The position numbers were made by a program, and so were the translations under genes. From NCBI GenBank assembly GCA_035530055.1, contig DATKVN010000045.1:1-36137 (forward strand): a stretch of 36,137 nt of DNA. The letters are read 5' to 3'. Shown one piece after another: positions 23,799 to 32,821 of this stretch. Source of the DNA: a bacterium. Its GTDB lineage: Bacteria > UBA6262 > WVXT01. A model generated the notes under the pieces. The model did not search any database. It saw nothing but the letters and a program-made list of their open reading frames with translations, and had not been told where the DNA came from. Positions within the stretch are counted from its first letter, which is position 1, and every line of letters begins with the position of its first letter.

Positions 23799-25946
23799 TT
23801 GTCGGAAAAGAAAAGGACATATGATATTATAGTTCCTGTTTATGGGGCATTGTCCTATTTGAGGCAGTGCGTTAATAGTATACTGAAAAACACAAAGCAT
23901 CCGTACAACTTAGTTATAGTTGATGATGGCAATAGTCCGATCATAAAGGAGTATCTGAGGACAATAAAATCAGCACGGATCATTACTAATAAGAAAAACT
24001 TAGGATGGCTTAAGAATTGCAATATCGGAATCGAAAACACTGAGAACGATGTTGTTTTACTAAATTCCGATACCATGGTAACTGAGAGGTGGCTTGAGAA
24101 AATGGACAGGTGTGCATACAGTGACTCCAGGATTGGGATGGTGAACCCGCTCAGCAATAATGCCCTTTTTCTTTCCATTCCTCATTCCTCTGTTTTTAAT
24201 GCAATTCCAGCTGGATTTACTGTGGAAAGTTTTGCTGGTCTTGTGTCAGAATTATCGGAGTGTCAGTATCCATCAATACCGACAGTTCTTGGCTTTTGCC
24301 TTTTGATTAAAAGGAAGATTTTTAATCGAATTGGACTATTTGATGAGAAGCTGGAGGTGGGCTATAGGGAAGATGATGATTTTTGTATGAGAGCAAAGAG
24401 GAAAGGTTACGGGGCAGTTTGCTGTGATGATGCATTTGTCTACCACTATGGGAAAAAGAGTCTTGCTGATTCGCCAGATAAGGAAGTGCATCACGCGAGG
24501 GCTGTTAAGAATAAAAATAATTCTTTGTCATATTTACGTGCGAAATTGTTAACAAAGATATCCGAAGTTTCACCCGAATACAGAGATAAGGTAAGTATAA
24601 TTACGCCAGTTTATAACACAGAAAAATATCTTGAGGAGGCAATTAGAAGCGTCTTAAGGCAGAATTACTCTAATTTCGAATTAATAATTATTTTTGATGA
24701 TGGCTCTACTGATAACTCTCTAAATATAGCCAGGGAATTTGCCAGGCAGGATAAGAGGGTTACAGTAATCACATTGAAAGAGAACCGGGGTTTTGCTGTA
24801 GCTAGAAATGAGGGATTAAGGAGAGCTAAGGGGGAATTTATTACTTGTATGGATTCTGATGACATAATGCTACCCGACGCTATAAAGACGAGGGTAGAAT
24901 TTTTAAATTCTCATCCTGAAGTTGACCTTGTATTCGGGAAAATTCATAAAGTCATAGACAAGGAAGGGAATCCAATAGAAAATGCCTTTTCCGAAGAGAT
25001 AGAACAGTTTAACAGGAAAAAGAAAGACAATAAATTTTATGAGAAAGTAAAGAAATTAGAACTTTGGGTGCTCGGCGTGGATGTAACAAGTATATTTCGA
25101 CGAAAGCTTCTGTTTCAAACAGGTTATTATGAGGAGAGTTTATTGGCGAGCGCCGATAAGGATTTCTTTTTCAGAATTTTTAGAAGGTCGAATCCAGCCT
25201 TTGTCCCCGAGCCAATCATCCTCTACAGGCTGCACGAGTCCAATTTGTCAGGGATGTTGGATAAAGCGACTCGTGAGTGGGTTAGGAGGCCGGAGAATAC
25301 AGCCCAGATTCGCTATCTTGAAGAAATTTTGAGGCATCACAGAAGAGAAATAAAGGAGCCCAAGAAGGTATTTAGCGGGGTTAGATTACTGGATGTTAAG
25401 GAAGGAGAGAGGTCGATGAAAAAGATTGAGAAAGGCAATTTTAATGAAGGCTCGATTGGAAAACCTGGTTCAGGTAATAATCGTATGTTAGAAGGACCTT
25501 CCCATGTTGAACTTCTTCTGGGGCAAATAGGACATATGGCTGAGGTTATTGATAGACTCCGGTTAGAAATTAAGGAACAGCAAATAGCTATCGTTGCCAA
25601 GGACCAGCACATCGATAATCTGAATAAGGCTATCGCAGCCAAGGACCAGCATATCAATAATCTGAATAAGGCTATCGTTGCCAAGGACCAGCATATCAAT
25701 AATCTGAATATAGCGATCGTTGCCAAGGACCAGAATCTGAATAAGGCTATCGTTGCCAAGGACCAGCATATCAATAATCTCAATAAGGCTATCGTTGCCA
25801 AGGACCAGCATATTGCAAATTTGGACGGATTTATAAGGGACTTAACAGGAGAAATTGTAAAGATTAAGAAATATTCAGTATTCTATAATTTATTATCGAG
25901 ATTTCGAAAAGAATTATTAATGTGGTTTGGCAAAAGCAGGAAATAA
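23799..25946 (+). CDS. Tandem GT2 glycosyltransferase with repeat-built coiled coil
   Basis: 715 residues with two GT-A domains. The first (about 5-250) has YDIIVPVYGALSYLRQC, VVLLNSDTMVTERWLEKM and YREDDDFCMRAKRKGYG. The second (about 265-480) has VSIITPVYNTEKYLEEAI and DSDDIMLPDA. Two active sites could add two sugars in turn to the glycan. After about residue 590 come six copies of a 14-residue unit (AKDQHINNLNKAIV), predicted to form a long coiled coil, then a basic amphipathic end YNLLSRFRKELLMWFGKSRK that may touch the membrane. Start TTG 23799 has AGGTAGGA in front, 6 nt after wzt. Coiled coils in glycan loci often set chain length by measuring (as in WbdD), a tempting but untested parallel. 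Confidence 0.88.
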   Translation: MSEKKRTYDIIVPVYGALSYLRQCVNSILKNTKHPYNLVIVDDGNSPIIKEYLRTIKSARIITNKKNLGWLKNCNIGIENTENDVVLLNSDTMVTERWLEKMDRCAYSDSRIGMVNPLSNNALFLSIPHSSVFNAIPAGFTVESFAGLVSELSECQYPSIPTVLGFCLLIKRKIFNRIGLFDEKLEVGYREDDDFCMRAKRKGYGAVCCDDAFVYHYGKKSLADSPDKEVHHARAVKNKNNSLSYLRAKLLTKISEVSPEYRDKVSIITPVYNTEKYLEEAIRSVLRQNYSNFELIIIFDDGSTDNSLNIAREFARQDKRVTVITLKENRGFAVARNEGLRRAKGEFITCMDSDDIMLPDAIKTRVEFLNSHPEVDLVFGKIHKVIDKEGNPIENAFSEEIEQFNRKKKDNKFYEKVKKLELWVLGVDVTSIFRRKLLFQTGYYEESLLASADKDFFFRIFRRSNPAFVPEPIILYRLHESNLSGMLDKATREWVRRPENTAQIRYLEEILRHHRREIKEPKKVFSGVRLLDVKEGERSMKKIEKGNFNEGSIGKPGSGNNRMLEGPSHVELLLGQIGHMAEVIDRLRLEIKEQQIAIVAKDQHIDNLNKAIAAKDQHINNLNKAIVAKDQHINNLNIAIVAKDQNLNKAIVAKDQHINNLNKAIVAKDQHIANLDGFIRDLTGEIVKIKKYSVFYNLLSRFRKELLMWFGKSRK
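25587..25829 (+). repeat. In-frame 42-bp tandem repeat (six units)
   Basis: Units start at 25587, 25629, 25671, 25713, 25746 and 25788. All are 42 bp except the fourth, which is 33 bp and lost three codons. The core is GCTATCGTTGCCAAGGACCA followed by an AT-rich half. Near-identity at the DNA level shows recent expansion or conversion. All changes keep the frame. Confidence 0.93.
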
Positions 25947-26019
25947 TGGATTTAGGTTACTTATCATTGGCGATGACGAAAACAGAACTCTTAAGAATGG
26001 CTGACCAGGGATGTAGATT

Positions 26020-27411
26020 ATGAAGATAGTTTATGTTGTTCATGAATTTCCACCCGGTTCCGTAGGCGGGACAGGTGTAGCTACTTTCCAGGCTGCGAAA
26101 GTTATGCTCACAGGAGGGCATAAAGTATGGGTGCTGGCTCCCCAGCAATGGGATGATGATAACTTTCCTTCCGTCGGCTTCTTTGATGAAAAAGTTGATG
26201 GGCTTTCGGTCAGAAGGTTGGTCTTTAATCCCGAGTTGGCTCCTAATCCCATTCTTTATGAATACTATAATCCCGTTTTTTATACATATGCTAAGCATTT
26301 TCTAAGAGAGGTTTGCCCGGATATTATTCATATCTGCCATCTCCTGCACCTTTCCTCTTCGATAATCGACGCAGCAAAGGAGCTGAGAATTCCCGTCGTT
26401 TTAACATTAAGAGACTTCTGGTTCTTTTGCCCGAGATGGACTCGATTAAAACCGGATAGGAGTTTATGTGGAGAGGATTTTTCCTGGAAGGACTGTATTT
26501 GGTGTTTAAGGAAAGAGAATGATCTCTATGACAAGATTACTAGGGTATTTGATGAAAGAATGATGAAATCTTATGTTGAACAAGTGATATCAGATAATAA
26601 ATTCAAATTTAGTTTAATCAATAACAGGCAAATTTCTTCTTTACTTTTTTCGGCAGCGGGTAGATTGCCGTTTCTTAAGAGCCAGTTAGAAAAGGTTGAC
26701 CAGATTATTTGCCGCTCGTCATTTTTAAAGAAAGTATATCTTAGGAAAGGATACTTTCACAATGGGTTCACAGTTGTGTCCTCCGGGACAATATCTCCTG
26801 CGAAGTTACCTTCAAGAAAAGGTCGGATTTCTAATATTACTTTCGGCTACTTTGGAGGCGGACGAGAGCATAAGGGCGCACATGTTTTGCTGCAGGCATT
26901 CAGGAAGATAAAATCTACTAATGTAAATCTGAAATTATATGGAATTTTTCCGAATACAGAATATGTAGAAGAACTTCGCCGAATAGCCAAAGGCGATGAA
27001 AGAATCGATTTTATGGGTACCTTCAGGCGTACAGAGCTAATAAACGTATTAGCTGGTATTGATATACTGGTTATGCCGTCTATTTGTCCCGAAGCCTCTG
27101 GCCTGTCAATCTCAGAAGCGTTTGTTAACAAAATCCCGGTTATTGCCACAGATATCGGAGGCATCCCGGAAATAGTTCGTGATGGACATAATGGGTTACT
27201 TTTTAAGAGGGGTGATGTATTAGATCTAAAGCAGAAAATGGAAAGCGTCATAAATGAGCCAGGGCTGATCCAAAAATTCAGGGAAAATATTCCACGGGTT
27301 AGGTCTATAAATGAAGAATGTGACGAACTTTTGGGCATTTATAAGAAATTGTTGCGACAGAAGCAAAAAAGGAGTAGCGAAGCAAAACTTCGCGTTCTGA
27401 CACCAAAATGA
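26020..27411 (+). CDS. GT4 family glycosyltransferase with four-cysteine insert
   Basis: 463 residues. MKIVYVVHEFPPGSVGGTG opens the GT-B fold. FGYFGGGREHKGAHVLLQAF and MPSICPEASGLSISEAFVNKIPV (E-x7-E region) mark the donor-binding half. Between the halves is C137-x12-C150-x8-C159-x2-C162, likely to bind a metal, followed by an unusual extended region. The next gene encodes a paralogue with the same cysteine spacing, so the pair arose by duplication. The final residues (RSSEAKLRV, 451-459) come from a GTAGC-type palindromic repeat read in frame. AGGGA lies 9 nt before the ATG. The stop overlaps the next start (ATGA). Confidence 0.9.
   Translation: MKIVYVVHEFPPGSVGGTGVATFQAAKVMLTGGHKVWVLAPQQWDDDNFPSVGFFDEKVDGLSVRRLVFNPELAPNPILYEYYNPVFYTYAKHFLREVCPDIIHICHLLHLSSSIIDAAKELRIPVVLTLRDFWFFCPRWTRLKPDRSLCGEDFSWKDCIWCLRKENDLYDKITRVFDERMMKSYVEQVISDNKFKFSLINNRQISSLLFSAAGRLPFLKSQLEKVDQIICRSSFLKKVYLRKGYFHNGFTVVSSGTISPAKLPSRKGRISNITFGYFGGGREHKGAHVLLQAFRKIKSTNVNLKLYGIFPNTEYVEELRRIAKGDERIDFMGTFRRTELINVLAGIDILVMPSICPEASGLSISEAFVNKIPVIATDIGGIPEIVRDGHNGLLFKRGDVLDLKQKMESVINEPGLIQKFRENIPRVRSINEECDELLGIYKKLLRQKQKRSSEAKLRVLTPK
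27374..27397 (+). repeat. GTAGC-type palindromic repeat inside a coding sequence (3' end)
   Basis: GTAGC followed by stem GCGAAG/CTTCGC (27377-27382, 27388-27393) and GTT. It is preceded by AGGA, as in the copies at 30073, 33612 and 34352 (each GGAGTAGC). It encodes the last residues of the GT4 protein at 26020-27411. Confidence 0.65.
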
Positions 27412-28763
27412 AAAGAATTGTGCAAGTAGTTCATGATTTTTTACCCGGGCATCCTTATGGAACGGAAAATTATACCTACCACATTTCTAAAGAATTACAA
27501 AAAATAAACAAAGTTTATATTTTCTGTCGGGAAGGGAACGATTCTTTTGGCAAAGACTTTTCTAAAGATGAATTATTCGATGGATTGCTGGTTAGGAGGC
27601 TATACTTCAACCCGCGTTTGATTTTTGATGACAGTTATCGAAATTCCTTTGTGGATAAAGAATTTGAACGTTTCCTTAACGAAATCAAACCGGATATCGT
27701 GCATTTTCAGCATCTGTTGGGTTTATCCGCTTCGATGCTAGAGATTGCCAAGCGAAGACGCATCCCTACGATTTTGACCTTGCATGATTTCTGGTTTCTC
27801 TGCCCACAGGTCCAGCTGTTGACTAACGGTAATCAGGTTTGTTCTGGTCCGGATTCAAAGGATAAATGTGCGAACTGTGAGAAGATTTCTTATACTTACA
27901 GAAAATTGGAAGGTTTTAATGATAGGATAGTCAAATTTTTAAAATATCCTCCTGAACCTTTGAAAACTGTGAAGAAATTAGTTCCCTCGAGCTTCAAGAC
28001 CACACTTAAAGAAAAATTCGTTAAGGCCCATCCTGCCATAGCCTCTATTACTCCCGATATGATAGCGAGAAGGTCAAGATTCTTAAGGGATATGCTCGAT
28101 AAGACGGAGAGGATTCTTGCCCCTTCGAGATTTCTAAGAGAAAAATTTATGGATTATATACTACCGAAAAATAGAATTGTCCATTTAGGTTATGGAATTG
28201 ACCATAAACTCCTTGCTAATTTCAGTAAAGAACCTTCAAATAAATTGCGCTTTGGATTTGTTGGTGGTGTTTCGGAACATAAGGGGATAAGAGTTCTCAT
28301 AAGGGCATTTAATAAAATCAAAAGAGATAAAGTATCTTTATTTATATTCGGACCTTATGACCAATCTTATTTGAACAAATTGAGAAAGGAGTTAAAGGCA
28401 GATTCGAGAATTACTTTTTATGGAGCGTTTAATAATAAAAATATTTCTTCGGTATTCTCTAAGATTGACGTGTTGGTTTATCCTTCAATCTGGTATGAGA
28501 ATCAGCCAATTGCTATTTTGGAGGCGCTACTTGCTAAAATACCGATTATCACTTCCAATCTGGGAGGTATGGCTGAACTTGTCCAGGACAGGGTTACGGG
28601 TCTTCTATTTGAAGCAGGAGATCCAGAAGATTTATATCAGAAGATGGTGAGTGTAATTAATAATCCGGAATTACTGAGAAGATTATCAGAGACTCCGAGG
28701 CAAGTTAAAACCATAGAAAAGAATGCCGGAGAGCTGAATGAAATTTACGATTCTCTCCTGTAA
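27408..28763 (+). CDS. GT4 family glycosyltransferase, paralogue of the preceding gene
   Basis: 451 residues. MKRIVQVVHDFLPGHPYGTE and HFQHLLGLSASMLEIAKRR mirror the upstream GT4. It has the same cysteine spacing, C132-x12-C145-x8-C154-x2-C157. The C-terminal half has FGFVGGVSEHKGIRVLIRAF, and YPSIWYENQPIAILEALLAK carries the retaining E-x7-E motif. The ATGA overlap with the upstream gene means coupled translation, and probably two related sugar additions. The acceptor is unknown. A palindromic repeat cluster follows the stop at once. Confidence 0.9.
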   Translation: MKRIVQVVHDFLPGHPYGTENYTYHISKELQKINKVYIFCREGNDSFGKDFSKDELFDGLLVRRLYFNPRLIFDDSYRNSFVDKEFERFLNEIKPDIVHFQHLLGLSASMLEIAKRRRIPTILTLHDFWFLCPQVQLLTNGNQVCSGPDSKDKCANCEKISYTYRKLEGFNDRIVKFLKYPPEPLKTVKKLVPSSFKTTLKEKFVKAHPAIASITPDMIARRSRFLRDMLDKTERILAPSRFLREKFMDYILPKNRIVHLGYGIDHKLLANFSKEPSNKLRFGFVGGVSEHKGIRVLIRAFNKIKRDKVSLFIFGPYDQSYLNKLRKELKADSRITFYGAFNNKNISSVFSKIDVLVYPSIWYENQPIAILEALLAKIPIITSNLGGMAELVQDRVTGLLFEAGDPEDLYQKMVSVINNPELLRRLSETPRQVKTIEKNAGELNEIYDSLL

Positions 28764-28768
28764 AAGTC

Positions 28769-28820
28769 CGGTGACCCTTTAGGGTGACGGGGAAATGTAG
28801 GGGCAACATTTATGGCGTCC
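28769..28820 (+). repeat. Degenerate palindromic repeats between glycosyltransferase genes
   Basis: GTGACCCT/AGGGTGAC (28771-28778, 28781-28788, one mismatch) is the same family as 14463-14480. TGTAGGGGCAAC follows, a decayed start of the GTAGGGG element. No matching 3' half remains. Confidence 0.6.
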
Positions 28821-28835
28821 GAAAAGGGATAGAAT

Positions 28836-31349
28836 ATGAAGATATTAATTGTTAGCCATAATTATTTTCCAGCTATTGGCGGGGCTGAGAAGAAAATAAA
28901 AGAGATCTCAGAAAGGCTGGTAAAATCCGGGGAAGAAGTTACTGTCTTTTCTTCTAATGCCCAAACTACCGAGGCATATATCCATCCTGAAATTCCTTTG
29001 CTGCCTGCCAATAGTGAATTGATAAATGGTGTGAGAGTAAGAAGGTTTCCCGTTTACCAGGGGATGCGACCATTAATAGATAGTGTGCATAGGTATTTCT
29101 ATAAGCATGGGTTGCGATTTGATGATGTTGTGAGGACTATATGGAATGGACCAATCATATTCAATATGCTACCGCACATTATCAAAGAAAAAACCGATAT
29201 TATTATTGCCACACCATTTCCATTTTTGAATATGTATTATGCCTATATAGCAAAAAAAATCAGGAAAATACCAATGGCAGTTATTCCTTGCCTGCACACA
29301 GAGGATGAATGGGCTTTCAATAGAAAGATAATGTATAAAGTCTTGTCAGATACTGAAATGATACTAGTAAATACAGATTACGAAAGAAATTATCTAATAA
29401 CTAAGGGAATCGAAAAAGAACGTATCTTCATATTAGGGGATGGAATCAACCCACAGGAGTTTAATAGTTCGAATCCACAGAAGTTCAGGAGAAGATACGA
29501 TATTGGTAACGCTCCTGTGGTTCTGTTTGTGGGAAGAAAGGAGAAGGGGAAAGGGATTGATACATTGGTTGATTCTATGAACATAGTCTGGAGAAAAATT
29601 CCTCAGGCTAAACTTATCCTGGCAGGGACAAGGACATCCTATTCGAAAGCAATAGAAAAGAAGGTCTTTTCGTTAGATGCGAGAAAAAGAAAAAACATCA
29701 TACCTATAGATAATTTCCAAGATAGTGAGAAATCAGACCTTTTTGCCAGCTGCGATATATTTGCAATGCCATCAAGAGTAGAATCTTTTGGGATAGCCTA
29801 TCTGGAAGCGTGGGCATCAGGCAAGCCAGTTATTGGATGCCGCATAGGTGCAGTGGCTTCTCTTATTGAACAGGGAAAGGATGGCATACTGGTGGAGTAT
29901 GACAACGAGCAAGAATTAGCGAGTGCCATACTGAGACTTCTCACCTATGAAGGCCTGAGAAGGAAGCTCGGGGAAAATGGCAGAAAGAAGGCATGTGGCA
30001 AATATACCTGGGATATTATTACAAAGCGTTTTAGGGAGAATCTCAATCTGGCCATATGTAAGGATAATAGGAGTAGCAGACTTCAGTCTGCGTTTATTAG
30101 GAAGCAGGGAGTCATTAGAAAAAGTTTGGTAATTCCAGAAATATTTGATACTGCAAAAATAGTTATGATGGACCTCAAAGATGCGATAAAAAAGATATTA
30201 AGAAGGGTCCCGCTACTCTTCTACATAACATATCATCCTTATCACAAAGTAAAAATCCATCTTCTTATAAAGAACAGTCCTATGAAACTCAAAACTTATA
30301 ATGAACAATTGGCAGAGGAAGAACAAAAGCGCCGTTCTCCTATAGCCAGGGCAATGCCCACGTTTATGGCCATGAATATGGATACTCAATGTAACTTACG
30401 CTGCATAATGTGCATACGTGGAAAATATCCTCAAGAAGAGATCAATGCGCTTAGATATGATTTCGAAATCTATAGGCAAGTAGCTAATGAGACTTTTCCC
30501 TATGCGAGCTGGGTGCAGTTAGCTACGGCAGGAGAGCCGCTTATGGCTGGTAATCTTATAGAACAATTAAGAATTATTAACAAATACTCTATGAAGTTAG
30601 ACCTGGTTACCAATGCGACTCTGCTCAACAATGATGACTTAATAAAAAAAATTTTACAAGTTCCTGGTTGTTTACATATATCAATTGATGGAGCTACAAA
30701 GGAAACCTATGAATCCATTAGAATTGGTGCAAAATTTGAGCAAGTGATAGAAAACATTAGAAGACTCAATCGAATTAGGGAGAAACTTTGTGCTGCGGAC
30801 AAGACGAGATTGCATTTTTCAGTTGTGTTGATGAAGCGAAATATTAAGGAATTGCCAAAGTTAATAGAACTCGCTAAAAAACTTGGAGTGGACTCTGTAG
30901 ACTGTTCCCATGTAACTATTTTCTATGAAAGCATCAAAAATGAATCTTTAGTTTATCATAAGGAACTTGCCAATTGTTATATGATGGTTGCCCAAGAAAA
31001 AGCCAATGAGTTAAATATCCACTTGAATATTCCCCCATTATTTAAACCGGTTGATGATGTGCAGAGCAAAAGGTCAGAGAATAACTTAAAAAGCAAATTT
31101 AAAATATGCCCATTTTTATGGAAACGAGCTTATATCGAGTGGACTGGAAATGTTTTACCATGTTGTGCTCCCGACCCTCCAGTAATGGGCAATGTTAAGG
31201 AAAAACCTTTTCGGGAAATTTGGAATAATGAACTTTACCAGGAAATGAGAAGGAGATTGAATACCGATAATCCTTTTGACTGTTGCAAGCATTGTTTTAT
31301 CGTTAATCCTGCTGATGAGCAAGGTTTGTTTCATATCGATGGAGAATAA
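28836..31349 (+). CDS. Fusion: GT4 glycosyltransferase + radical SAM/SPASM enzyme
   Basis: 837 residues in one uninterrupted frame. Residues 1-405 form a GT4 enzyme: MKILIVSHNYFPAIGGAEKK, VLFVGRKEKGKGIDTLV, and MPSRVESFGIAYLEAWASGK with the E-x7-E motif. A linker (about 410-505) begins with RSSRLQSAF (412-420), encoded by a GTAGC palindromic repeat. Residues 510-837 are radical SAM: C519-x3-C523-x2-C526, ATAGEPLM, and a SPASM-type auxiliary cluster with CPFLW, TGNVLPCCAPD, and CCKHCF near the end. SPASM enzymes modify peptides or sugars, so a radical change of the glycan is plausible. AAGGGAT precedes the ATG. An internal ATG pair near 30164 could also make the second part alone. Confidence 0.88.
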   Translation: MKILIVSHNYFPAIGGAEKKIKEISERLVKSGEEVTVFSSNAQTTEAYIHPEIPLLPANSELINGVRVRRFPVYQGMRPLIDSVHRYFYKHGLRFDDVVRTIWNGPIIFNMLPHIIKEKTDIIIATPFPFLNMYYAYIAKKIRKIPMAVIPCLHTEDEWAFNRKIMYKVLSDTEMILVNTDYERNYLITKGIEKERIFILGDGINPQEFNSSNPQKFRRRYDIGNAPVVLFVGRKEKGKGIDTLVDSMNIVWRKIPQAKLILAGTRTSYSKAIEKKVFSLDARKRKNIIPIDNFQDSEKSDLFASCDIFAMPSRVESFGIAYLEAWASGKPVIGCRIGAVASLIEQGKDGILVEYDNEQELASAILRLLTYEGLRRKLGENGRKKACGKYTWDIITKRFRENLNLAICKDNRSSRLQSAFIRKQGVIRKSLVIPEIFDTAKIVMMDLKDAIKKILRRVPLLFYITYHPYHKVKIHLLIKNSPMKLKTYNEQLAEEEQKRRSPIARAMPTFMAMNMDTQCNLRCIMCIRGKYPQEEINALRYDFEIYRQVANETFPYASWVQLATAGEPLMAGNLIEQLRIINKYSMKLDLVTNATLLNNDDLIKKILQVPGCLHISIDGATKETYESIRIGAKFEQVIENIRRLNRIREKLCAADKTRLHFSVVLMKRNIKELPKLIELAKKLGVDSVDCSHVTIFYESIKNESLVYHKELANCYMMVAQEKANELNIHLNIPPLFKPVDDVQSKRSENNLKSKFKICPFLWKRAYIEWTGNVLPCCAPDPPVMGNVKEKPFREIWNNELYQEMRRRLNTDNPFDCCKHCFIVNPADEQGLFHIDGE
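30073..30095 (+). repeat. GTAGC-type palindromic repeat in the hinge of the fusion gene
   Basis: GTAGC with stem GCAGACT/AGTCTGC (30076-30082, 30085-30091) and loop TC, then GTTTA. It is almost the same sequence as the intergenic copy at 34352-34374. It is read in frame as SSRLQSAF between the GT4 and radical SAM domains. Confidence 0.85.
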
Positions 31350-31353
31350 ATTT

Positions 31354-32769
31354 ATGGAACCTTTGGTCAGTATAATAATCCTTAGCAGAAATCATCTCGA
31401 ACATCTGGAGGATTGTCTGAAGTCAGTTATGAATTTGGACTACCCTCATCTTGAAATTATCCTTGCTGATAATGCTTCCACTGATGGCAGCCCGGATTTT
31501 GTTCAGGAAAAATTTCCTTCTGTGAGATTGTTAAGGTTTGATAAAAATTACGGTTTTGCTGAAGGGAATAACAGAACCATTAAGCAGGCAAAAGGAGATT
31601 ATGTTCTTTTGCTTAATCCTGATACGAAAATAGAACCCAACTGTGTGGACAAGTTAATTAAAGCTATGGAACAGGACAAGACTATTGGAATTTGCATGCC
31701 AAAGATGTTAATGTTTAATGAGCCATCTGTAATCAATAGCACAGGAATTATTGGCAATGAAATACTACAGGGAAGAGATAGAGGAGCTTGGGAACTTGAT
31801 TGCGGGCAATACGATAAGGAGAAGCAAATTTTGGGCGCCTGCGGGGCAGGTATGTTCATTCGCAGGGATTTATTTGAAAAGATAGGCTATTTTGACAGAC
31901 ACTACTTTACTTATTATGAGGACCTCGATTTCAGCATACGCACTTGGTGGACTGGCTACAAAGTCAATTCCGTTCCTCAGGCAATTGTCTATCATAAATT
32001 CAGGCCGTTCCGAAAAGACATATTTAATGAGTATATTGACCATCGAAATCGCTTAAAGATGATGTTAAAGAATATGTCACTGGTAACATTAGGCTGGATG
32101 TTACCAAAAAGTTTATATAGCGACATTAAATCGATATATCGCCATCTCAGGCGAAAGAGATTTAGATTGGCTTACTACAGGTTGAAGGCACTACTGTGGA
32201 ATTTGATTATGCTACCAGACACCCTGATAAGAAGAGTAAAAATTCAGATGAAAAAAGTCATTAGAGATAAGCCAATTATTTCTATGCTGGAAAAAGTGGA
32301 GAGAATAATAGAGGTGCCACTACCAAACTATAATGTGCAGTATGAGGCGACAGTGGATAGAAAAGGTTTAGGCTCCTGGGTGAAAATGGGTGAAAATGAG
32401 ACCAAACATCTTGGATTCGGCTGGTATGATTTGGAGAAGTGGTCAGAAAGAAATATTCGCTGGACCACTAACTATGGAATAATTTTCTTGAAAAATTTCC
32501 TTGCTGGTGAAGAAGAGAAAACGTTAGAAATGGAGGCTTTTTCCCATTTCCAGACAGAAGGAGGGGTATGGATAAATGGGAGAAGAGTTGGGGAATTCTT
32601 AATTAGGCCAGGAGAGTGGCAAAGATTATGCTTTAAGTTCTGGAATCATGAACAAGTTCTAAAAGTGACAATTAAGCCTGAGGAGACGTTTATACCGAAA
32701 TTAGCTTTAAAAGTAAGGGATAATCGAACTTTAGGGATTGCTATCTCAGAAATAGGACTCGTGTCTTAG
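31354..32769 (+). CDS. GT2 glycosyltransferase with C-terminal beta-sandwich-like domain
   Basis: 471 residues. The first about 250 are a WbbL-like GT2: LVSIIILSRNHLEHLEDCL, ADNASTDGS, LLNPDTKIEPNC and YYEDLDFSIRTWWTGY. A middle stretch of about 90 residues (TLIRRVKIQMKKVIRDK) is basic and may bind membrane. The last about 130 residues (from YNVQYEATVDRKG to AISEIGLVS) are rich in short hydrophobic strands (GFGWYDLEKW, RWTTNYGIIFL, LEMEAFSHF), as in a carbohydrate-binding jelly roll; the function of this part is unknown. ATG 31354 is chosen over an upstream in-frame start because GGAGA at 31341-31345 fits and the upstream frame lies inside the previous gene. Last gene of the glycan locus. Confidence 0.88.
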   Translation: MEPLVSIIILSRNHLEHLEDCLKSVMNLDYPHLEIILADNASTDGSPDFVQEKFPSVRLLRFDKNYGFAEGNNRTIKQAKGDYVLLLNPDTKIEPNCVDKLIKAMEQDKTIGICMPKMLMFNEPSVINSTGIIGNEILQGRDRGAWELDCGQYDKEKQILGACGAGMFIRRDLFEKIGYFDRHYFTYYEDLDFSIRTWWTGYKVNSVPQAIVYHKFRPFRKDIFNEYIDHRNRLKMMLKNMSLVTLGWMLPKSLYSDIKSIYRHLRRKRFRLAYYRLKALLWNLIMLPDTLIRRVKIQMKKVIRDKPIISMLEKVERIIEVPLPNYNVQYEATVDRKGLGSWVKMGENETKHLGFGWYDLEKWSERNIRWTTNYGIIFLKNFLAGEEEKTLEMEAFSHFQTEGGVWINGRRVGEFLIRPGEWQRLCFKFWNHEQVLKVTIKPEETFIPKLALKVRDNRTLGIAISEIGLVS

Positions 32770-32821
32770 TAGGCAATCCCCCTCGCAAAAGTTAAAGTAG
32801 ACTGCTTACTTGAGAAAGTGC

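Noticed and set aside
25337-25811. Two overlapping minus-strand frames with repetitive peptides
   Set aside because: They are reverse-strand reflections of the 42-bp in-frame tandem repeat.
25587-25829. CRISPR-like array
   Set aside because: Units are directly adjacent without unique spacers and are coding.
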